Shown here in pieces: positions 52,928 to 60,419 of a DNA stretch of 64,000 bases (its first letter is position 1; each line of letters starts with the position of its first letter). Below the pieces are notes generated by a model, which saw only the letters and a program-made list of their open reading frames with translations, was not told the DNA's origin and did not search any database. The stretch is taken from contig NZ_JARQTO010000004.1 in the NCBI RefSeq assembly GCF_029577735.1, positions 62,001-126,000 on the forward strand, written 5' to 3'. The position numbers and the translations under genes are program-made. This stretch comes from Exercitatus varius (GTDB lineage: Bacteria > Pseudomonadota > Gammaproteobacteria > Enterobacterales > Pasteurellaceae).

Positions 52928-52966
52928 AAGTGCGGTGAAAAAACGATGCGTTTTTTTCCCGCACTT
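52928..52966. terminator. Uptake-signal dyad between tarD and rlmC
   Basis: AAGTGCGGTGAAAAAAC faces CCCGCACTT preceded by Ts. One base pair is mismatched because only the right arm carries the G-type change. Likely terminator for convergent genes. Confidence 0.65.
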
Positions 52967-52974
52967 GAAGTGTG

Positions 52975-54168
52975 CTATTTCAGCGTTAACAATGTCAGCA
53001 CTTCATAATGCGCGGTGTGCGGGAACATGTCGAACAGCCGGATTTTCCGCATTTGGTAATGGGTGAGAGATTGCAGATCTTTTCCCATGGTGACGGCGTT
53101 GCAGCTGGAATAAAGCAGAAATTGCGGGCGCAGATTGTTAAGAAATTCCGCCAGCGGCTTGCCGATGCCGCGACGGGGCGGATTGACGATGACCAAATCC
53201 GGTTTGTCGTCATCCTGATTCAAAGCGAAATTGGCGGCGTCGAGGGATTGAAAACGCACGTTTTTCAGACCGCACTTTTGCGCCGATAAGGTGGCGGAAT
53301 AAACGGCGGAAGGCGAAATTTCAATGCCCGTCAGCGCCACGTCGGGATTGTTCGCCTGCAACGCCGCGGCGCAATGTAAACCGAATCCGCCCACGCCGCA
53401 GAACAAATCCCACAACCGATTCACCGGCAAATCTTTCACCCAATTCTGTGCCGTAGCGTATAAACCTTCGGCGACGACGGGATTAGTCTGGAAAAAGCCT
53501 TGCGGGCGAATGAACAACGGAATGCCGTTGAATCGTTCTTCCAGCACCTGTTGTTCGGTGAGAAAAATCTCTTTTTCGCCTTCCAGAATCGCCGCGTGTT
53601 GCGGTTGAACGTTCGCCGTGACCACGGTTAAATCGGGTAATTTTGTTAATAATCCCGCCAGTTCCCGTTGTATTAACCGCAATTTCGCTTCAGATCGCAA
53701 CACGAAGCGTAACATCAGTTTTTGATTGACGCGACTTTCCGTCAGCAAAATATATTTCAGCTCGCCTTTTTGTTTGGCAATGTTATAAGGCACTAACCCG
53801 GCCCGTCCGATAAAATCCTTCAGCACGGAAAAAATGTCGGGAAAACGAGCGGGATAAAGCGGACAATCCGTTAAATCCGTCGCTTGGTTTTGTTCATTGA
53901 TAATCCCCAAAACCGGTCGTTCCACCGCACCGCTCACCACCATTTTGGCTTTATTGCGAAAGCCGGATTGCGCCGACTGAAACGGCGCCGTCCATTCAAG
54001 TTGAGATTGATCCAATGCCGAAATTTGTTGTTTCAGATGGATTTGTTTCCGCGTTAATTGGGCGTCATACGGCGTTTCGAGCCATTGGCAGGAAGTGCAG
54101 GTTCGGGTTTGGTAGTGGGGGCAGGTGATCATTTGGGTAATTTGGTTATTGAGATTGAATTCTGTCAT
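52975..54168 (-). CDS. rlmC: 23S rRNA (uracil-747-C5) methyltransferase
   Basis: An SAM- and Fe-S-dependent rRNA methyltransferase (397 residues from 54168). N-terminal Cys motif CPHYQTRTCTSCQWLE binds the cluster. DLFCGVGGFGLHCA is the SAM loop, NPPRRGIG follows, and catalytic Cys is in YSSCNAVTM. The start is uncertain: an in-frame TTG at 54192 lies in a repeat, and ATG 54132 would place the protein closest to the usual length. RlmD is the main alternative but the short N-terminus without a TRAM domain favours RlmC. Confidence 0.9.
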   Translation of the reverse strand: MTEFNLNNQITQMITCPHYQTRTCTSCQWLETPYDAQLTRKQIHLKQQISALDQSQLEWTAPFQSAQSGFRNKAKMVVSGAVERPVLGIINEQNQATDLTDCPLYPARFPDIFSVLKDFIGRAGLVPYNIAKQKGELKYILLTESRVNQKLMLRFVLRSEAKLRLIQRELAGLLTKLPDLTVVTANVQPQHAAILEGEKEIFLTEQQVLEERFNGIPLFIRPQGFFQTNPVVAEGLYATAQNWVKDLPVNRLWDLFCGVGGFGLHCAAALQANNPDVALTGIEISPSAVYSATLSAQKCGLKNVRFQSLDAANFALNQDDDKPDLVIVNPPRRGIGKPLAEFLNNLRPQFLLYSSCNAVTMGKDLQSLTHYQMRKIRLFDMFPHTAHYEVLTLLTLK

Positions 54169-54173
54169 TTCTG

Positions 54174-54306
54174 CTTTTCTTTGTCTCGCCAAAGAAAGGC
54201 GTTCGTTTTGTCTTGTTTCTTGAAAATAGTGAAATTTGTTTCACGAAAATCTTGTTAACTTGCGCGCTCAGACAAACAAGATTTTCCACAAATTTCATCG
54301 TTTTCA
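54174..54306. repeat. Intergenic repeat element, copy A
   Basis: Begins with a hairpin (CTTTTCTTTG at 54174-54183 with CAAAGAAAGG at 54190-54199), then a long imperfect stem: 54221-54256 with 54275-54306 around a GC-containing loop. The loop includes TGCGCGCTCAGACAAAC. Read in reverse complement it resembles copy B downstream. Confidence 0.7.
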
Positions 54307-54439
54307 GATGGCAAAAAGGGGAACCGCTTGTACATCTAAATTTATAGTTTTTTTATTAATTGTAAAAAAACGTTTAAAAATTTGACCGCACTTTTTATTG
54401 TAAAACTCCAATGGGCCCCGTCTGAGGTGCCTGAGCGAC

Positions 54440-54616
54440 TTGAAATTTTTAGGAAAATAAGTTTGTTTGAGCGTAGCGAGTTTACTTATTTTCCGTGAAG
54501 AAAATTTCAATCAAGCGAAGAACAGAACCGAAGTCGGGGTGCACTTTCTTTTGCATACTTTTCTTTGTGTAGGCAAAGAAAAGTATGGCGCCTTTGGCGA
54601 AGCAAAGAAAGTAAGA
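54440..54616. repeat. Intergenic repeat element, copy B
   Basis: Stem of 54440-54461 with 54485-54510 enclosing TTTGTTTGAGCGTAGCGAG, then GAACAGAACCGAAGTCGGGG and a perfect 14-bp hairpin (54554-54567 with 54574-54587). It shares order and sequence motifs with copy A in the opposite orientation. The stretch 54307-54439 between them holds one uptake signal and no credible gene. Confidence 0.7.
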
Positions 54617-55657
54617 TCAAACCGATTGCCATTGTTCCTGAAGTGCGGTTAATTTTTTTGAATTTTCCCGCCATCTGGCGGTTTGAGTCAATTCGTTCCA
54701 GTTAAAGGTTTTCTGCTTAAATAATGTCTGTAACCGCTGTTGGCGGGCTTCGAAGTGCGGTCGGCTTTCGTTAAGTTTTAGCTTGTCCAGTACTTGTACG
54801 ACGCCGTCGGGTTCGTTGCACAGTAACAGCAAATCACAGCCGGCGTTGAGGGCTTTTTCGCTGCGGGTGACAAAATCGCCCATGAAACCGGCGCCTTTCA
54901 TTCCGAGATCGTCGGAGAAAACGGCGCCTTTGAAGCCCAGTTTTTGACGCAAGATGTCCTGTAACCAATATTTTGAACCGCTGGCGGGCTGATCGTCGCA
55001 ATCGGTGTAAATAACGTGCGCCGGCATGACGGCGTCCAATTTATTTTGAGCGATGAGTTGCTGGAACGGTTGAATATCCCGTTCGAAAATAACGGCGCTC
55101 GGGCGGTCGTCGAAAGGCGTTTCCAGGTGGCTGTCAGCCAAAACCTGTCCGTGTCCGGGGAAATGTTTGCCGGTGCTTGCCATGCCGGCGGCGTGCATGC
55201 CGTCGATAAAGGCGGTTGCCAAAGGAACGGCGGATTCCGCGTCGTCGCAGAAGCTGCGATCGCCGATGGCTTTGCATTGGTGTCCCAAATCCAATACCGG
55301 CGCAAAGCTGAGATCAATATCCAACGCCGTCATTTCCGCCGCCATTTGCCAGCCGGCTTCTTTTGCCATGGCGAGTTGCCGCGCCGGTTCCCGAATCAAG
55401 GCCGCGAAAGCTTGCATGGCGGGCAGTTTGGTGAACCCTTCACGGAAGCGTTGTACCCGTCCGCCTTCCTGATCCACCGTGATAAGCAACGGTTTTTTAA
55501 CCCGCCGGCGGATGTCTTTGATTAATGCCTGAATTTGTTCGCGATCGTAAAAATTTCGGGTAAACAGAATCAATCCGGCCACCAACGGATGTTCAAGCCG
55601 TTCGACTTCTTCCTGGTGTAAAGTTTGATCTTTCAGGTCGATAAGTAATGTGGACAT
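54617..55657 (-). CDS. nagZ: Beta-N-acetylglucosaminidase NagZ
   Basis: Cytosolic glycoside hydrolase family 3 enzyme (346 residues) that removes GlcNAc from imported anhydro-muropeptides in wall recycling. The family signature KHFPGHGQVLADSH is present near residue 163, and VFSDDLGMKGA holds the catalytic Asp of the mobile loop. It is last in hinT-ycfL-nagZ; in E. coli lpoB and thiK lie between ycfL and nagZ, and both are missing here. Confidence 0.96.
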   Translation of the reverse strand: MSTLLIDLKDQTLHQEEVERLEHPLVAGLILFTRNFYDREQIQALIKDIRRRVKKPLLITVDQEGGRVQRFREGFTKLPAMQAFAALIREPARQLAMAKEAGWQMAAEMTALDIDLSFAPVLDLGHQCKAIGDRSFCDDAESAVPLATAFIDGMHAAGMASTGKHFPGHGQVLADSHLETPFDDRPSAVIFERDIQPFQQLIAQNKLDAVMPAHVIYTDCDDQPASGSKYWLQDILRQKLGFKGAVFSDDLGMKGAGFMGDFVTRSEKALNAGCDLLLLCNEPDGVVQVLDKLKLNESRPHFEARQQRLQTLFKQKTFNWNELTQTARWRENSKKLTALQEQWQSV

Positions 55658-55658
55658 A

Positions 55659-56012
55659 TTAGTTTCGTAAATAAAGACGGTAATTCACGCTTTCCGGCGT
55701 CGGTTTTTGCAACGGCAAGGCGTATTTTTGTTGCGGATTCAACAACAAACTGCCGCTGTAAGCTTCCTGCGTGGCGCTGACTGGTTGGGTGACGCCGTTT
55801 TCCGCATACCAGAAAATATCGTAACGCACGGCTAGCGGCGCGTCGGTTTTGTTTTTTACCCAAGCCGAATTATCGCTGACGCTTGCTTCAATGAACGGAT
55901 TAAGCTCGGCGGTGATGTTTAAAATCGGGTCGTGCGTGTGCACTAAATTCGGTCGGGAGGAACAGGCCGTCAGCAAAAGTGCGGTCACAAAAAGCAACGT
56001 TTTTTTCATCAT
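55659..56012 (-). CDS. ycfL: YcfL-family lipoprotein
   Basis: 117 residues with a lipoprotein signal ending LLTAC (Cys17). The mature part is a beta-rich DUF1425-type domain (WVKNKTDAPLAVRYDIFWYAENG). The start overlaps the hinT stop by ATGA, so it is coupled to hinT; nagZ follows directly. The molecular function is unknown. Confidence 0.9.
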   Translation of the reverse strand: MMKKTLLFVTALLLTACSSRPNLVHTHDPILNITAELNPFIEASVSDNSAWVKNKTDAPLAVRYDIFWYAENGVTQPVSATQEAYSGSLLLNPQQKYALPLQKPTPESVNYRLYLRN

Positions 56013-56362
56013 GATTTCGCCAGCATTTTTCCTAAGGGTTCGCCGCCGACCAAATGCATATGAATGTGGAACACTTCCTGTCCGCCGTGTTTATTGCAGT
56101 TGACGATTAAACGGTAACCGTCTTTTGCAATGCCTTCCGCTTCGGCAATTTTTGCCGCCACGGTAAACAGACGGCCTAACGTCGCTTCGTCTTCGGCGGT
56201 GACGTCGTTAACGGTCGGGATCAGCTTGTTAGGAATGATTAACACGTGAGTTTTGGCTTGCGGCGCGATATCGCGGAATGCGGTGACGAGCTCGTCCTGA
56301 TAAACGATATCCGCCGGAATTTCTTTGCGAATAATTTTACTGAAAATAGTTTCTTCCGCCAT
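56009..56362 (-). CDS. hinT: HIT-family purine nucleoside phosphoramidase HinT
   Basis: 117 residues. The histidine triad HIHMH near residue 99 with the preceding GGQEVF is catalytic; it cleaves adenosine phosphoramidates such as AMP-lysine. The N-terminal ETIFSKIIRKEIPADIVYQDE is standard. First gene of hinT-ycfL-nagZ. The 270-base gap upstream carries the focA control region. Confidence 0.96.
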   Translation of the reverse strand: MAEETIFSKIIRKEIPADIVYQDELVTAFRDIAPQAKTHVLIIPNKLIPTVNDVTAEDEATLGRLFTVAAKIAEAEGIAKDGYRLIVNCNKHGGQEVFHIHMHLVGGEPLGKMLAKS

Positions 56363-56468
56363 AAGATTGCTCCTTTTTTATCGGGTTGATTTCGTTTAAA
56401 AATCAGCGGTTATTGACCGCACTTTTTATCAGAAATTGAGCGAAAACGCAATTTTGATCAGGAAGATT

Positions 56469-56482
56469 TTGATCAAGCTCAA
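56469..56482 (+). promoter_or_regulatory. FNR-like site upstream of focA
   Basis: TTGATCAAGCTCAA matches the FNR consensus TTGAT-N4-ATCAA at nine of ten core positions. Its centre is about 70 bases upstream of the start site predicted from the -10 at 56534, a usual class I activator spacing. Confidence 0.65.
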
Positions 56483-56510
56483 GTTTCTGGTTTTTAGTGG
56501 TTAAATCCTT

Positions 56511-56539
56511 TTTGATTTATTGATCCGATGCTCTATAAT
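56511..56539 (+). promoter_or_regulatory. Promoter of focA-pflB
   Basis: TTTGAT (56511-56516), 17 bases, then TATAAT (56534-56539). It is the best sigma-70-type promoter in the gap before focA. Confidence 0.6.
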
Positions 56540-56633
56540 TAAAAAAATTTATAAGATTTCAAAAATTTTTTAATTTGTGACTGACGGATAAATTCAGTAG
56601 AATAATTTAAAATAACTAGAATAAGGTATCTCT

Positions 56634-57491
56634 GTGAAACCCGAAGAAAATTTGTCAACGGTGGCGGCAACCCCCGCTCAGATGGCGCAAATCGGCGAAG
56701 ACGTCGGTGCTTATAAAGCGACGAAAAATCAATTCTATTCTTTTCTTTCCGCTATTTCCGCCGGTGCTTTTATTGCACTTGCGTTTGTATTTTATACTAC
56801 CACTCAGACCGGTTCTGCCGGCGCACCCTGGGGATTGACCAAATTGGTGGGCGGCTTGGTGTTCTCATTAGGCGTTATTATGGTTGTGGTGTGCGGTTGC
56901 GAACTGTTTACTTCATCCACAATGACCACCGTTGCCCGTGCCAATAATCGGATTAGCACCTTTCAAATGGTGCGAAACTGGATTGTGGTGTATTGCGGGA
57001 ATTTTGTCGGCGGTTTGTGTATTGTCGGCTTAATTTGGATGGGCGGTCAGACCATGGCGGCAAACGGTCAATGGGGTTTAACGATTTTAACCACGGCGCA
57101 GCATAAAATTCACCATACTTGGTTCGAAGCCTTTGCGCTGGGCGTTTTGTGTAACATTATGGTGTGTCTGGCGGTATGGATGACCTATGCCGGTAAAACC
57201 TTAACGGATAAGGCGTTTATTCAGATTTTACCGATCGGTTTATTCGTGGCGTCAGGGTTCGAGCACAGCGTGGCGAATATGTTTATGATTCCGATGGGCA
57301 TCATTACGGCTCATTTCAGTACGCCTGATTTCTGGCAGGCGATCGGGTTAAATCCTGAACAATTTGCGGATTTGGATGTCTACCATTTTATTGTGAAGAA
57401 TTTAATTCCGGTGACATTAGGTAACCTGGCGGGCGGCGGAATTTGTGTGGCGTTATTGCAGTGGTACACCAATAAACCGCATGCTCACTAA
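56634..57491 (+). CDS. focA: Formate channel FocA
   Basis: A pentameric formate/nitrite-type channel of the inner membrane (285 residues, about six helices). It starts at GTG 56634, since MKPEENLSTVAA aligns with the known FocA start and AAGG lies upstream. FocA exports or imports formate made by PflB, whose gene follows after 84 bases. Motifs KNQFYSFLSAISAGAFIALAF and GNFVGGLCIVGL are typical. Confidence 0.96.
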   Translation: MKPEENLSTVAATPAQMAQIGEDVGAYKATKNQFYSFLSAISAGAFIALAFVFYTTTQTGSAGAPWGLTKLVGGLVFSLGVIMVVVCGCELFTSSTMTTVARANNRISTFQMVRNWIVVYCGNFVGGLCIVGLIWMGGQTMAANGQWGLTILTTAQHKIHHTWFEAFALGVLCNIMVCLAVWMTYAGKTLTDKAFIQILPIGLFVASGFEHSVANMFMIPMGIITAHFSTPDFWQAIGLNPEQFADLDVYHFIVKNLIPVTLGNLAGGGICVALLQWYTNKPHAH

Positions 57492-57575
57492 AGTTTGGGG
57501 TAAGTGCGAAAACGCGGTAATTTTTGACCGCACTTACAAGGTTTCATTATCAATACTAAAAAAGGAAGTATTACA

Positions 57576-59888
57576 ATGGCTCAATTAACTGAAGCTCAAC
57601 AAAAAGCATGGGAAGGATTTGTTCCCGGTGAATGGCAAGAAGGCGTGAATTTACGCGACTTCATCCAAAAAAACTATACTCCGTATGAAGGTGACGAGTC
57701 ATTCCTTGCCGATGCGACTCCGGCGACCACTGAATTGTGGAACGCTGTGATGGAAGGCATCAAAATCGAAAACAAAACTCACGCACCGTTAGACTTTGAT
57801 GAGCACACGCCGTCAACCATCACTTCTCACAAACCCGGTTATATCAACAAAGATTTGGAAAAAATCGTCGGTTTACAAACCGATGCTCCGTTAAAACGCG
57901 CAATCATGCCGTTCGGCGGGATTAAAATGATCAAAGGTTCTTGTCAGGTTTACGGTCGTACTTTGGATCCGAAAGTGGAATTCATTTTCACCGAATACCG
58001 TAAAACCCATAACCAAGGCGTATTCGACGTTTATACGCCGGACATTTTACGTTGCCGTAAATCAGGCGTGTTAACCGGTTTGCCGGACGCTTACGGTCGC
58101 GGTCGTATTATCGGTGACTATCGTCGTTTGGCCGTATACGGTATCGATTATTTAATGAAGGATAAAAAAGCCCAATTCGATTCATTACAACCGCGTTTGG
58201 AAGCGGGCGAAGATATCCAGGCAACCATTCAATTACGCGAAGAAATTGCCGAACAACACCGTGCATTAGGCAAAATTAAAGAAATGGCGGCTTCTTACGG
58301 TTACGATATTTCCGGTCCTGCAATGAATGCAAAAGAAGCCATCCAATGGACATATTTTGCGTATCTGGCGGCGGTTAAATCACAAAACGGTGCGGCAATG
58401 TCGTTCGGTCGTACTTCAACCTTCCTGGATATTTATATCGAACGCGACTTAAAACGCGGTTTAATCACGGAACAGGAAGCCCAGGAATTAATGGACCACT
58501 TAGTGATGAAATTACGTATGGTTCGTTTCTTACGTACGCCTGAATACGATCAATTATTCTCAGGCGACCCGATGTGGGCAACGGAAACCATCGCAGGGAT
58601 GGGCTTAGACGGTCGTCCGTTAGTGACTAAAAACAGCTTCCGCGTATTACACACTTTATACACCATGGGTACTTCTCCGGAACCGAACTTAACCATTCTT
58701 TGGTCTGAACAGTTGCCTGAAGCGTTCAAACGTTTCTGTGCGAAAGTATCTATCGACACTTCATCCGTACAATACGAAAACGACGATTTAATGCGTCCGG
58801 ACTTTAACAACGACGACTATGCCATCGCATGTTGCGTATCGCCGATGGTTGTGGGTAAACAAATGCAGTTCTTCGGCGCCCGCGCAAACTTGGCGAAAAC
58901 AATGTTATACGCAATCAACGGCGGTATCGATGAGAAAAACGGTATGCAGGTCGGTCCTAAAACCGCGCCGATTACCGACGAAGTATTGAATTTCGATACC
59001 GTAATCGAACGCATGGACAGCTTCATGGACTGGTTGGCGACGCAGTATGTTACCGCATTGAACATCATCCACTTCATGCACGATAAATATGCTTATGAAG
59101 CGGCATTGATGGCGTTCCACGATCGCGACGTATTCCGTACAATGGCTTGCGGTATCGCCGGTCTTTCCGTGGCGGCGGACTCTTTATCCGCAATCAAATA
59201 TGCGAAAGTGAAACCGATTCGCGGCGACATCAAAGATAAAGACGGCAATGTGGTGGCTTCAAATGTAGCGATTGACTTCGAAATCGAAGGCGAATATCCG
59301 CAATTCGGTAACAACGATCCGCGCGTTGATGACTTAGCGGTTGACTTGGTTGAACGTTTCATGAAGAAAGTTCAAAAACATAAAACTTACCGCAATGCGA
59401 CACCGACACAATCTATCCTGACTATCACATCCAACGTGGTATACGGTAAGAAAACCGGTAATACGCCGGACGGTCGTCGTGCGGGCGCTCCGTTCGGACC
59501 GGGTGCCAACCCAATGCACGGTCGTGACCAAAAAGGTGCGGTGGCGTCATTAACGTCTGTGGCTAAACTGCCGTTTGCTTACGCGAAAGACGGTATTTCA
59601 TATACCTTCTCAATCGTACCGAATGCGTTAGGTAAAGACAGCGACGCACAAAAACGTAATCTTGCCGGTTTATTGGACGGTTATTTCCACCACGAAGCGA
59701 CGGTGGAAGGCGGTCAGCACTTAAATGTGAACGTATTGAATCGCGAAACATTGTTAGATGCTATCGATCATCCTGAAAAATATCCGCAATTAACCATTCG
59801 CGTTTCAGGTTATGCCGTTCGTTTTAACTCATTAACCCGCGAACAGCAACAAGACGTGATTACTCGTACATTCACTCAGGCAATGTAA
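57576..59888 (+). CDS. pflB: Formate acetyltransferase (pyruvate formate-lyase)
   Basis: Anaerobic conversion of pyruvate and CoA to acetyl-CoA and formate by a glycyl radical. 770 residues. The thiyl pair is Cys419-Cys420 (in AIACCVSPM), and the radical glycine is Gly745 (in RVSGYAVRF). It is co-transcribed with focA, as in enterobacteria. The activating enzyme gene pflA does not follow it here. Codon use is highly biased, as expected for an abundant enzyme. Confidence 0.98.
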   Translation: MAQLTEAQQKAWEGFVPGEWQEGVNLRDFIQKNYTPYEGDESFLADATPATTELWNAVMEGIKIENKTHAPLDFDEHTPSTITSHKPGYINKDLEKIVGLQTDAPLKRAIMPFGGIKMIKGSCQVYGRTLDPKVEFIFTEYRKTHNQGVFDVYTPDILRCRKSGVLTGLPDAYGRGRIIGDYRRLAVYGIDYLMKDKKAQFDSLQPRLEAGEDIQATIQLREEIAEQHRALGKIKEMAASYGYDISGPAMNAKEAIQWTYFAYLAAVKSQNGAAMSFGRTSTFLDIYIERDLKRGLITEQEAQELMDHLVMKLRMVRFLRTPEYDQLFSGDPMWATETIAGMGLDGRPLVTKNSFRVLHTLYTMGTSPEPNLTILWSEQLPEAFKRFCAKVSIDTSSVQYENDDLMRPDFNNDDYAIACCVSPMVVGKQMQFFGARANLAKTMLYAINGGIDEKNGMQVGPKTAPITDEVLNFDTVIERMDSFMDWLATQYVTALNIIHFMHDKYAYEAALMAFHDRDVFRTMACGIAGLSVAADSLSAIKYAKVKPIRGDIKDKDGNVVASNVAIDFEIEGEYPQFGNNDPRVDDLAVDLVERFMKKVQKHKTYRNATPTQSILTITSNVVYGKKTGNTPDGRRAGAPFGPGANPMHGRDQKGAVASLTSVAKLPFAYAKDGISYTFSIVPNALGKDSDAQKRNLAGLLDGYFHHEATVEGGQHLNVNVLNRETLLDAIDHPEKYPQLTIRVSGYAVRFNSLTREQQQDVITRTFTQAM

Positions 59889-59913
59889 TTGGGTAACGCG
59901 AAAAAAACGTAAT

Positions 59914-59947
59914 AAAATCCGACCGCACTTTTGTGGTCGGATTTTTC
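59914..59947 (+). terminator. Terminator of pflB containing an uptake signal
   Basis: AAAATCCGACC (59914-59924) pairs with GGTCGGATTTT (59935-59945). The uptake signal ACCGCACTT starts in the 5' arm and fills most of the loop. Confidence 0.82.
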
Positions 59948-59963
59948 TTAATAGGAGAAAAAT

Positions 59964-60254
59964 ATGTCGATTACCGTTCTTGCCAGCTTTCAGGTGAAAA
60001 CCGAAAAGGTGGCGGATTTTTTAGCCGCATGCCGTGAGCTGACCGAACACACTATGAAAGACAAAGGCGTGCTGTTCTATGAATTACAGCGCAATAACGA
60101 AAACGCCAATTTGTTCGTTTTTGTGGAACGTTGGGAAAGCCGGGCGGATTTAGATGCGCATTTGGCGACGGCTCATATCCAAAAAGCCTTTCCGATTTTT
60201 CTGGAATGCTGTCAATCCGAACCTGTCGTGCAGGTTTTCAGCCCTGTTTTCTAA
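59964..60254 (+). CDS. Antibiotic-biosynthesis-monooxygenase (ABM) domain protein
   Basis: 96 residues of the dimeric ferredoxin-like ABM/YgiN type: VLASFQVKTEKVADFLAACREL, then GVLFYELQRNNENANLFVFVERWES, and the HL at the end of the second helix. Members act as quinol monooxygenases, heme-degrading enzymes or sugar mutarotase-like proteins, so the substrate is open. It has its own ribosome-binding site (AGGAG) after the pflB terminator. Confidence 0.82.
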   Translation: MSITVLASFQVKTEKVADFLAACRELTEHTMKDKGVLFYELQRNNENANLFVFVERWESRADLDAHLATAHIQKAFPIFLECCQSEPVVQVFSPVF

Positions 60255-60271
60255 CTTATTTTTTATTTGAT

Positions 60272-60296
60272 AAAAGGGCGATTTTGCCCTTTTTTT
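60272..60296 (+). terminator. Terminator after the ABM gene
   Basis: AAAAGGGC pairs with GCCCTTTT across a 6-base loop, with a long T run after it. Confidence 0.85.
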
Positions 60297-60306
60297 ACGA
60301 AAATTT

Positions 60307-60322
60307 GTGATCCGCCTCACAA
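60307..60322 (+). promoter_or_regulatory. CRP-binding site upstream of glpA
   Basis: TGTGATCCGCCTCACA is a perfect TGTGA-N6-TCACA core, 98-113 bases before the glpA start. The following AT-rich TAATATATA could hold the -10. Confidence 0.78.
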
Positions 60323-60419
60323 AATAAATTCTTTTTCGCTCATTTTGCTGTTCTAAAACGCGCATTTCTACTAATATATACCTATATTTTCTTCATTTCT
60401 TTTCTTTGTGGGGCATTTT

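Noticed and set aside
54307..54616. Short reading frames in the rlmC-nagZ gap
   Set aside because: They fall inside repeat elements, change with the hairpins and have no ribosome-binding site.
60325..60400. GlpR operator in the glpA upstream region
   Set aside because: TTCGCTCATTT resembles one half site, but no second half at the right spacing was convincing.
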